Assembly: GCA_964611645.1 (NCBI GenBank)
Contig: CAZTAO010000054.1
Coordinates: 1 to 31,540, forward strand
Direction: 5' to 3'
Length of the DNA stretch: 31,540 nucleotides
From: CAZTAO01 sp964611645
GTDB taxonomy: Bacteria > Armatimonadota > UBA5829
A model generated the notes under the pieces. The model was not told where the DNA came from, did not search any database, and saw only the letters and a list, made by a program, of their open reading frames with translations. The first letter of the stretch is position 1; each line of letters opens with the position of its first letter. A program made the position numbers and the translations under genes. Below, one piece after another: positions 6,800 through 15,900 of the stretch.

Positions 6800-7846
6800 C
6801 CCGCGCGAAGGAGGAGCGCTCCAGGGCTCATCTTCATTCTCATCAGTTATTACCATTCTCACTCCGGTGATCTCGCCGCGTCTCTGCGCCTTTTCGACTA
6901 TCTCTACCAAGCGATCGCGGCTCATTGGCTTCAGCGATGACAGGAATGCCCATTGGTCTGGATACGGAGTGAAATGGTCGTCCACGAACACCGTGTTGCT
7001 TTCTTTGCGCGCAGCCCCTTGAAATGGTAGAGCGATGAGGTTTCCGAACCCTCCTCTGGGAAGAGTGTCTTGGTTGGGAAAGAAGCGGTCGTAGGAATCG
7101 AAACCTATCTCCGGTCTTCGCTTCATTGTGTCTGTGACAAGAAAGGCTCCGAGTTGTCGAGCGTAGGTCGCCGGGACCGGTTCAGCAAAGAACAGCCATA
7201 CGTGGCCACCGCTGCCGGAGCGGGAGCGCTCAAGTCCGGCTGGAACGCTATGAAGCCGACATGTTTCCAGAAATGCCGCAGCGTCATCCTGCCAGGATGC
7301 CTTGTCGAAATCCGCCGCGAGGAACCAGCACGTTTCATCGCTGAGCATCGGGTAGATTCCGACCACGAAGTCACCGGAATTGCCGTTGCGTTCACGACCT
7401 GCAACGTGGCTCCGGATCGTGGAGTCTGTAAGAGGAATGAACTCACGATTGGGGCAGTCGGCGCACTTGATGCGGCGCTTGTCACAGAGGCCGCCAGTCC
7501 ACTCGTTGCCGCAGGCGGGCTGGTAACCGGACCTGCCGGTCTTGAGACTCGCCCATCGCCGGGCATATACATCATCACGACCACGGAAAAGCCTGCAAAT
7601 AAGGGCAATCTTGTCATCTGCGGGAGAACTGTTCGTGACAGTCGCGCCTGGGAATGACGCGATCTGCGGGGCGCGCTCTCTTTCCTCCCGCAGTTGCTTC
7701 TGAAGGGCATCCAATTCCGAGGTTAGTCGCATGCGCTCTGAGTCAAGCGCAGTGAGGCGAGCCTCCACGCCGGCGATCTTTCCTTCGATCCCGGCGTCTG
7801 CACTATTCAGGTCTAGCGATCCCTGCGGCACTGGCTTCATTCTCAC
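6719..7846 (-). CDS. TOTE-type archaeo-eukaryotic primase protein, helicase part missing
   Basis: The N-terminus is a coiled coil (about 20-60). A four-Cys zinc site follows: Cys112, Cys121, Cys128, Cys131 in CGNEWTGGLC...CADCPN. The AEP catalytic core keeps LAADFD (Asp179, Asp181), SGSGGHVW (His215) and the FFPNQDTLPRGGFGNLIALPFQG block near 255-277. This is the primase found in TOTE conflict systems, usually fused to or encoded with a DEAD/DEAH helicase in proteins more than twice this length. Here the protein breaks off just after the linker EDEPWSAPPSRG (about 349), and the last 26 residues are antisense to the PPOX gene. GTG at 7846 abuts the abiEii stop; ATG at 7840 is the alternative. 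The catalytic residues are intact, so activity without a helicase is possible but unproven. Confidence 0.85.
   Translation of the reverse strand: MRMKPVPQGSLDLNSADAGIEGKIAGVEARLTALDSERMRLTSELDALQKQLREERERAPQIASFPGATVTNSSPADDKIALICRLFRGRDDVYARRWASLKTGRSGYQPACGNEWTGGLCDKRRIKCADCPNREFIPLTDSTIRSHVAGRERNGNSGDFVVGIYPMLSDETCWFLAADFDKASWQDDAAAFLETCRLHSVPAGLERSRSGSGGHVWLFFAEPVPATYARQLGAFLVTDTMKRRPEIGFDSYDRFFPNQDTLPRGGFGNLIALPFQGAARKESNTVFVDDHFTPYPDQWAFLSSLKPMSRDRLVEIVEKAQRRGEITGVRMVITDENEDEPWSAPPSRGLSEVPKVLRAAFELVCLTGLCVPNGH
6776..6800. other. junction of two convergently truncated genes
   Basis: PPOX homology on the + strand ends at about 6776-6780, and primase homology on the - strand ends at about 6800. 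Each reading frame runs a short way into the other's DNA before stopping. Neither missing part is found elsewhere in the window. A deletion, an insertion followed by loss, or a mis-joined contig would all look like this. Confidence 0.55.
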
Positions 7847-8764
7847 TCACGGACCCCACGGACCAGGAGACACCCAGGTTCCAGCAAAGGGCTTGCCCGC
7901 CGCTGCTGCGTTCATGGGAGGCAGCAGGAACGAACCCAGTAGAACCACTGCGTCATCGAGAGCCAGCGCACTATTGTCAACGCTTCCACCGGTAACAAAA
8001 GCGCGCCACTGCGTTGTCTTCACCGAGTCCACGCTGAACTCAGCAGAGAGGGCAATGGGTGTCCCCGTTGGCAGCGGAGTGGACCGACGATTGAACGTTG
8101 CCGCTATGGCTGCGCACAATACGGTTCCATCGAATGTGTAATGCAGAGCCAACACATAGACGTCATAGAAGTCCTTCATTCGGCTGTTTGCCATGCCGTG
8201 CTCGACCATCGCGTGCAGTTTCTCGGCGACCACAGTCTCACGTGGGTACGTGCGAACCACAGGTGCGGCATAGTCAAGAATCGTGGGATAGGTGGTTTCT
8301 ACCGCTGGTGGTGTGACCGCATCGCCAAAGCCCACGTCGATCTGAACTGGGACACGAGCGCCACCGATGGATGCGCCGAAGCGGGCCCGCACTCCCAAGT
8401 ACTCCTGACCTTCGCGGATGTCTTCCAAGCGCATCGTATCTGCTTCAAACTCCACGCCGTCATCATCCACCTGAACTCTGCAGATGTCTTGGATCATCGC
8501 GCCAACCACAGATTCGTCTGGGTCGCCATATGCGAGCAGGTCAAGATCGCGCGTCGACCGATGAGGTTCGTCCGCCCAGACTCGAAACAGCATTGCTCCT
8601 TTGAGGACAAACCGATTCCTGTGCTCTGAACAGCCCAAGCGGAAGAGAAATCGCTCGAGGGCGTAATCGATGAGCACAATGCCGAAGTCTGTGTGACGTT
8701 CCCGCGAGAAGTTCAGAAGCCGCTGCCGAACCGACGCTCCAACGTTGGTTAGTCTTCTGGTCAT
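7847..8764 (-). CDS. abiEii: AbiEii nucleotidyltransferase toxin
   Basis: The 305-residue protein is the toxin of the type IV AbiE toxin-antitoxin and phage-abortive system. It has the nucleotidyltransferase signature KGAMLF near 55-60 followed by RSTRDLDLL with Asp73 and Asp75, and the second conserved block VVAEKLHAMVEHG then SRMKDFYDVYVLA. AbiEii proteins transfer nucleotides and stop growth; some relatives modify tRNA ends. The start ATG at 8764 overlaps the abiEi stop in ATGA, which rules out the longer reading from 8827. The GTG of the primase gene follows its stop with no gap, so the three genes form one translationally coupled unit. Confidence 0.9.
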   Translation of the reverse strand: MTRRLTNVGASVRQRLLNFSRERHTDFGIVLIDYALERFLFRLGCSEHRNRFVLKGAMLFRVWADEPHRSTRDLDLLAYGDPDESVVGAMIQDICRVQVDDDGVEFEADTMRLEDIREGQEYLGVRARFGASIGGARVPVQIDVGFGDAVTPPAVETTYPTILDYAAPVVRTYPRETVVAEKLHAMVEHGMANSRMKDFYDVYVLALHYTFDGTVLCAAIAATFNRRSTPLPTGTPIALSAEFSVDSVKTTQWRAFVTGGSVDNSALALDDAVVLLGSFLLPPMNAAAAGKPFAGTWVSPGPWGP

Positions 8765-9366
8765 ACTAGCGATGCCAGGTATGGGCGCATCACTTCGGCC
8801 ACTCTGCATATTTTGGCTGCCGCCCATATCTCATCCATCGTAGCTTTGCGCTGGCGCCAGCAGTCCCTCAGCGCCTCAATGGCGACGTCCAGCCCTATCT
8901 TGTTTCTGAACTTGAAGCAATCAGCTACCGTTTTGGCTGCGCTATAGACTCTGATTGTTACACCCCGTATCTCGTGCTCCTCGATCATTGAGTTCAGAGC
9001 TACTCCCGAGAAACGCATGATGCGCAGTTGCACGCCATTTGGTTTCGGAGCGCGCGCATCCACATCTATCGCCACCCACACCTGATGCGGATTCTGCGTT
9101 GTCAACTCGTGGAACCTGAGCGCGGACACAAGGCAGATGACGCCACGCGGCACACGCAAAGCTGCTTCCACAATACTGTTCATCTCTCCCATATCTGCCC
9201 CCGGAATGCTGTAGAGCCCCCGACCGACTCTCTCTAGCAGACCCCGAGATGTCAGACGCCCAAGATAGGCGCGTGGGATACGGTGAACATCCAGGTCGCG
9301 CGGCCTGGCCACTCCCAGCTTGCTGACAAGCTGGATCAGATCCTCCGACTTCGGAGACAAACGCAT
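8761..9366 (-). CDS. abiEi: AbiEi antitoxin and transcriptional repressor
   Basis: The 201-residue protein begins with a winged-helix domain (residues 5-55, with ARPRDLDVHRIPRAYLGRLTSRGLLERVGRGLYSI) typical of AbiEi antitoxins, followed by the C-terminal domain with VICLVSALRFHELTTQNPHQVWVAID and KTVADCFKFRNKIGLDVAIEALRD. AbiEi blocks the toxin's effect and represses its own promoter through inverted repeats. A perfect palindrome lies 25 bases upstream of its ATG, over the predicted -10 box. GAGGG precedes the ATG at 9366. A second long frame on the same strand (8942-9427) is a shadow. Confidence 0.88.
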   Translation of the reverse strand: MRLSPKSEDLIQLVSKLGVARPRDLDVHRIPRAYLGRLTSRGLLERVGRGLYSIPGADMGEMNSIVEAALRVPRGVICLVSALRFHELTTQNPHQVWVAIDVDARAPKPNGVQLRIMRFSGVALNSMIEEHEIRGVTIRVYSAAKTVADCFKFRNKIGLDVAIEALRDCWRQRKATMDEIWAAAKICRVAEVMRPYLASLV

Positions 9367-9390
9367 TCAGACCCTCAGTTCGCAAACGTC

Positions 9391-9427
9391 CGTAGTTAAT
9401 GATAACTACGTGCATATAGTAGCGCAA
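9391..9427 (-). promoter_or_regulatory. abiE promoter with palindromic operator
   Basis: CGTAGTTA at 9391-9398 and TAACTACG at 9403-9410 form a perfect dyad around ATGA. On the - strand the -10 TATCAT (9404-9399) lies in the dyad's centre, 17 bases from a -35 TTGCGC (9427-9422). A repressor on the dyad would block RNA polymerase. AbiEi self-repression is known for other systems; its binding here is inferred. Confidence 0.6.
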
Positions 9428-9475
9428 TGGTGAGTCATCGTCAAGTCGGCCGATATGTCATCCCGGAGGTACAAT

Positions 9476-9502
9476 AATCGTGCCCTGTGGAATGGCACGA
9501 TT
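9476..9502. repeat. perfect 9-bp hairpin upstream of the abiE promoter
   Basis: AATCGTGCC (9476-9484) pairs with GGCACGATT (9494-9502) around a nine-base loop. It lies about 50 bases upstream of the abiE -35 box. It could stop transcription entering from either side or bind a regulator; there is no long T run. Confidence 0.5.
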
Positions 9503-9541
9503 CTTGAACCCATTATATAGGCCCGACCAATCCTTTGGACC

Positions 9542-9555
9542 TAGAGAATTCTCTA
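9542..9555. repeat. 14-bp perfect palindrome
   Basis: TAGAGAATTCTCTA reads the same on both strands. A palindrome this long in a gene-free region may be a dimeric repressor site. No matching regulator is identified. Confidence 0.4.
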
Positions 9556-9623
9556 CCGCATGTTCCGCGAGAGGGTTCCTTTCCTCCACCAACAACCAGG
9601 AAGTAAACGCTCTCTCTGCAAGA

Positions 9624-9653
9624 GCCTCGGACATTCAGTTGTCCGAGGCTTTT
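9624..9653 (+). terminator. intrinsic terminator without an obvious upstream gene
   Basis: GCCTCGGACA (9624-9633) pairs perfectly with TGTCCGAGGC (9640-9649) around TTCAGT, and TTTT follows. On the - strand the hairpin is followed by only TCTT, so it mainly ends + strand transcripts. Confidence 0.7.
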
Positions 9654-9907
9654 CGGTGCTATAGGCGTGGGACTTGAGGCTGAGGCGGCGATCTAAGGGC
9701 TGAATTCGCCAACCGGAAGCCTCTTGGGCAGAAATGTTGTATACTAGACCAGGAAAGCTGAGTGATCAGGCCCTATGTGCCGCGGAATACAGTAATGGCT
9801 GTTGGAATGGCAGTTTTCCTTCAAGTTGGTTCATCTCGCGCTGGAAGTTCACATCCCAACTCCGTGCTATTTCATGACGGTGATACGCCCATCAAAGGAG
9901 ATAAGCT

Positions 9908-12900
9908 GTGAGCGTCATTGTCCGAAGAGCCGTCCAGAGTGCCGCCAGTTGGTTCAGCGTGGTAACGCTGATCTCAGTTCTTGTCGTATCCCCGCACATC
10001 GCCGTGAGTTCCCAGGCATCGTCGCGGCCCGCATCCGATGTTGTCGGAACGCCTCGAATCAAGCTTCGTTCCGGCGACCTATTCTTCAAAGGTGGGACAA
10101 TCTCATCCTCTGCCACCATCAACGCGGAGCTGTCATCGGCGGCTACGTCTCCATCTGGCAAAGACTATGTTCTAGTTCAGTTCGCGGGTCCTGTCACCGA
10201 GGCGGATAGGGCCGCTCTGGTCGAGTGCGGAGCCCAGATACACGAATACCTGCCGGACTTCGCGTTCCTGGTTGGTATAGGTCACGGATCTCTGAATCGT
10301 CTTTCACGGATAGAGGGAGTGTTGGGCATTGCCCCTTACCTGCCTCAGTATAGGGTGGAGCCAACCCTCTTGGCGGAGAAGATTGGCTCCTCGCTTTCTT
10401 CACGTCGCTCAGTCCTGGGCGCTGGGCCCTGGCTGGTGAACGCCCCGGCCGATGCGCTGGACCTGACCATAGTCGGCTTCAGCGGAGAGTCTCTCGCCCA
10501 ACTGGTCGCGGCGATCGAGGATATTGGCGGCTCAGTGATAGGCGCTTCCGACAACAAGAACAGACTGAAGGTGCGGGCTCTCGTGCCCACGAACCGGGGC
10601 GTCGATGTAGCGAACCTCCCTGCTGTAAGTTGGATAGAGGCTACCCCGGAATGGACGCTGAGCAACAACGTTGCAGCGGGCAACTCAGTGATGGACGTTG
10701 CCGACGTCCGGAACTCGCACGGCTTGTATGGCAGTGGTCAGATTGCGGCAGTGGCCGACTCGGGTCTGGACCAAGGATCCGTTGTACCAGCCAACCTCCA
10801 CAATGATTTCGAGAATGGGGCGGGCGCATCGAGGGTCCTTGCCATCCTCGACATCGCGGGGGACGGAGATGTAAGCGATACCAGCGGCCACGGAACGCAC
10901 GTTACCGGCTCTGTATTGGGGAATGGCTCCCGCTCCGGAAGCACGCCATCAACCCACACCTATCCCGACACCTGCTTCGCCGGCATGGCCCCGGAAGCTC
11001 AATTGGTGTTTCAGGCGGTTATGACCAACTCCTCCGGGGCTTTCGAGTTGCCTGTCGACCTCAACACCATGTTCGACCAGGCTCGCGGGTACGACGCCTG
11101 GGTACACTCCAACAGTTGGGGGTCGAGAGCAGCCGGGGGGTATAACTCGTATTCTCAGGATATAGATGAAAATGTCTGGAACAACAAGGACTTCTGCATT
11201 CTTGTCGCGGCGGCAAACAATGGCATCGACGCCGATAGGGATGGTCTCATCGACCCCTACTCCATGGGTGCGCCTTCGACCGCAAAGAATTGTATTACCG
11301 TGGGAGCCAGCGAGAATTACCGTCCAACAGGAGCCGGTTATGACAGTGACTGGGGAGTGATTTGGCCGGCAAAGTACCACGCGGAACCGATATTCAGCGA
11401 CCACCTCTCCGATAACGCCAACGGCATGGCCGCATTCAGCAGTCGCGGGCCGTGCATGGATGGGCGTCTGAAACCGGACGTAATCGCACCCGGAACCAAC
11501 ATCGTTTCTGTGCGGTCGTCAGTAGGAGGCGTGGGTTGGGGCGAATACAACTCGTACTACAGCTACATGGGCGGGACGAGCATGTCCACTCCGCTTGTCG
11601 CGGGCGCGGCTATTCTGGTGCGGGATTTCTTTGCGCGCGGGAACTATCCCGGAATTACCAGTCCCTCTGCTGCCTTGATCAAGGCAACGCTGATGAATGG
11701 CGCGACCGATATGTCTCCGGGGCAATACGCAAGCGTGCTGGAGGTCCCAACTCGCCCAAACATCGCCGAGGGATGGGGACGCGTTGACCTGGAAGACTCC
11801 CTCTTCGATACAGCCTCCCGGAAACACATGTTTGTCGACAACAAGGCTGGTCTTTCCACCGGCGGAGAGATGGTCTACGACATCGAGGTCCAGAGCAGCG
11901 CTGTGCCTCTGTCGGCTCACCTGGTCTGGAGCGACTACCCCGGGTCACTGGCATACGGGGGAGGACTTGTAAACGACCTCGACCTCACTGTCACCAGGCC
12001 CGACAGCTCAATAGTCTATCCAAACAACGCAAGCCAGAGAGGGCCATCCCGGTACATGTCTTACAGGGATGGTTATGATGTCGCGCTTCTCGATCTGAAC
12101 GCCGGCAAAGGCTACGCCGTCAAGTTCACGCCTTCGAGTTACCCCTTCTACCTCGACGCGGCGCTCGTCTCGCAGTACTACACGTCTACGGATGGTCCGG
12201 ACCCATTCACCATAAACGTGTACGACGACAACGGGCCTGGGGGCCTGCCAGGCACACTGCTTCGCGCCACCAACGCTAATTCAGTCGTTGTAGGGATTAT
12301 TGCCTGGCCAATTTCAACTGTGACGATCCCAAGCGGCAGCTTCTATATCGAGTGTCGTGGAGTAGGGGCTCGCCCGGATTTAACCACCACGGAGGCGGCG
12401 CCTGTTACCACCGGCAATGATTTCTACTACGATGGCTCTTCCTGGTCAGCTTTTAGCAACGATGCCACCCAGGATATCGGCATAGACGCAATTGGGCACA
12501 CCCAGGACTACACCACCAACAACGATCGTGTGAACAATGTTGAGGGCATAGACATACCTTCGCCTGTCGCGGGCACTTACAGGATAAAGGTGAAGGCCTA
12601 CAACGTGCCCAACGGCCCTCAGCCATACGCAGTCGTGGTGTCCGGAGGTATAGGCAGCAACCCGGTGGTGACGGCCGTGACCAGTTCCCTGGCGAATGGC
12701 ATCTACCGCATAGGGCAGGTTGTGCCTATTCGGGTCTTGTTCAGCGAGAACGTGATCTACACCCCGGGAAACGGTATGGCCCGGCTTATGTTGGAGACAG
12801 GAACAACTGACCGCCTCATCGCCTACAGCAGCGGCAGCGGGTCGAGCGTGCTGATTTTCAACTATACTGTGCAGGCCGAAGACACTACACCTGCCCTGGA

Positions 12901-15900
12901 CTACGTGAGTTCCACAGCGCTGACCCTCAATGGTACCGCAAGCATAAAGGATGCCGAGGGGAATAACGCCGTCCTTACTCTGCCCGTGCCCGGCCAACCC
13001 AACTCGCTGAGCGCCAACAAGTCCATTGAGATAGACGGCGTTTTGCCAACGGTGGAGTCAGTTAACCGTTATGTGCCCGCAGTTGAGATCACGAGGCTTA
13101 GTTCCGTTACCTGGCGGGTCACATTCAGCGAACCGGTCGACGCATCGACTGTGTCGGCTTCCGACTTCCAACTGACCGACTTGTCCAGTAGTCTCACCGG
13201 GGAGTCGATCACCTCGACCAGCCCGACGACCGGCGGAAGCCTGACTATCGACGTGACAGTCGATGCGGGAACAGGAGATGGCACACTGCGGCTGGACGTT
13301 CCGGCGGCGGCTACGATTACCGACATCGCGGGAAATGACTACAATTCCAACTATATCGTCGGGCAGACGTACACCTTTGACAGGACTTCGCCGACTGTTG
13401 TGTCAGTGGATCGCTTGACCCCGGATGATAAGTCCACTAATGCAGCGTCAGTGATCTGGAGGGTCACGTTCAGCGAGAGCATTAACGCCTCCACCGTGTC
13501 CGCCTCTGACTTCAGGCTGGTCGATGTCTATCGTACCATAACGGGTGAAGCCATTGTTTCCACCAGCCCAATAGTCAGAACCACTACCACGATCGACGTT
13601 ACGGTCAACACAGGCGCCGGTGACGGCACTTTGCGACTCGACGTTATTGCCGCCGCTACAATCGCCGACCTCCGCGGCAATGACTATAACTCCAACTTCG
13701 TTTCGGGCCAGACCTACGAAATCGATAAGACCGTGCCAACGGTAACCCTGAATCAGGCCTCAGCTCAGGATGACCCAACCAAAACCTCGCCAATCAACTT
13801 CACGGTTGTGTTCAGCGAGGTGGTTACCGGTTTCGCGGGAGGCGACGTGACCCTTACCGGCAGGGCAGGGCCGACCACCGCCATCGTCAGCGGCAAGGGC
13901 GACAACAAGACCTTCAACGTGGCCGTCAGTGGGATGACTGCGGATGGCGGTGTCATCGCCCGGATAGGAGCCGGTGTCGCGAAGGATGCGGCCGGCAACC
14001 TCAACACCGCCGCAACGAGCACCGACAACTCCGTGACGTACGACTCGACCCCGCCAAGCGTGACTATCAACCATCCATTTAGCCAGCAGGATCCGACTAA
14101 CCAGTCCACCGTCAACTTCGTTGTGATCTTCAGCGAGCGCGTCTCCGGCTTCGAAGCCACCGATGTGGTTGTGGATGGAACGGCCGGCGGAAGCAGGACC
14201 GTGAGTGTAATAGGCAGTGGGGCCACATATAACGTCGCTGTCAGGGGTATGACCAGCTCAGGCACGGTCATTGCCCGCATTCCGGCGGGTGTGGCCTACG
14301 ATGCCGCCAATAATGATAACCTGGCTTCGACGAGCACGGACAATGTAGTGACTTTTGACAATCTCAAGCCAAGAGTGACGATCACCCAGGCATCCGGCCA
14401 GGCAGACCCCACCGACCTATCCCCGGTCAACTTCACCGTGGAGTTCAGTGAGCCGGTCACGGGTTTCACCTGGGGCGACGTGCTGCTATCGGGGACCGCG
14501 TGTCCCACCGGCGTTACTGTCACTGGAGGCCCAACGACCTACAACATCGCCATTACCGGGATGGCGCATACTGGGACCGTGGTGGCCGACGTACCGTCGG
14601 GAGTTGCTCGCGACACGGCCGGCAACGGCAACAGCGCGTCTGCGGGCGGCGACAACGTGGTATCGATGCAGTTGGCTCTTGAGAACCTGAGCATCTCCCC
14701 ATCCGGGGGGACGCTGGGAACCAGTCCGACTACTTTTTCGGCAGTATACAGAGATACGTCAGGATATGCGGACATCAAGAGGGCGTATCTGCTGATCAAC
14801 GACTCCCTGGACCAGTCCAGAGCTTCTCTACTATACTATGACCGATCAGCTAACAGGGTCTATCTGAAGAACGACGCCAACACCAGTTGGGGGACCGGGT
14901 ATGCTCCCGGCACAGGCATAACGCTTGAGAATAGCCAGTGCTTCTTCCACGTGAAAGACACAACGACATCAGGCAGCGGGAACGACCTAACTGTGAACTG
15001 GCGAATTGCATTGAAGGATCCTTTTGCGGCTAAGGCTCTGAACTCCTATATGTATATGCAGAACGCCGCCGGGACAACGCGCGGGTGGGACTTGATGGGC
15101 ATATACTATGGAATCAAGCCTGTTGCGGTAGGCATTAACCCTGGCGACGAGGTCTTGCCGGTCGACTCGGAAACCGCGCTGACAAGCCTCTACCGCGATC
15201 CCAACGGCTATACCGACATCCGCAAGTGCTATTTGCTGCTATGCGAGAACTTCAGTCAGGCCGATGCGGTCTTCCTCTACTACGACCGACTTGCCAACAA
15301 GGTATATCTGAAAGACGATGCAAACACGAGCTGGGGAACCGGATACCCGCCGGGCGCGGATATCACGCTCTCCAACAGCCAGTGCGAAGTCTATCTCAAG
15401 AACGTAACGGCTGTCGGTTCGGGAAACGACCTCACGGTTACGTGGTCATTCAAGCTCAAGCCTTCGATGACGGACAGGAACCTGTATAGTTGGATGTATG
15501 TCACCGACGCCGCCGCGCTATCCGACGGCTGGAAGAAGGTGGGAACGCACTTCACACCTGCCGCACCGATCTGCGTCAGCGTTACGCCGGCATCCGGCGA
15601 TGTGACTACCGGTGTTCCGGCCGTCTTCACCACCGAGTACTCCGACGAAAACGGTAACTCCGATATCTCCCAGTGCTACCTGCAGATAAGCCCAAGCTCC
15701 AGTCAGGCGAATGCGATCTACGTTCTTTACGACGCGAAGCAGGACAAGGTCTTCTTGCGCAACGACGCGAACAGCAGTTGGGGTGTGGGACAGGCCCCCG
15801 GCGTGAGCGCAACGCTGGAGAACAGCCAGTGCGTCGTGTACGTGAAGGATGTAGCGGTCACTCCCAGCGGCGCGGGGAGTCTGATGATAGACTGGAGTAT

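Larger units (their letters stand above)
9428..9907. other. 480-bp stretch without a convincing gene
   Basis: No frame here looks like a protein. It holds a 9-bp hairpin (9476-9502), a 14-bp palindrome (9542-9555) and a strong hairpin terminator (9624-9653), all before the subtilase's ribosome-binding site at 9895-9900. A terminator with no gene before it on the + strand allows a small RNA from about 9505-9653, but no good promoter was found. AATAC-rich sequence after 9735 contains a TATACT (9740-9745) without a clear -35. Confidence 0.45.

Noticed and set aside
8942..9427. 161-residue frame on the - strand
   Set aside because: It overlaps abiEi in another frame, and the abiEi frame matches the antitoxin family with a ribosome-binding site.
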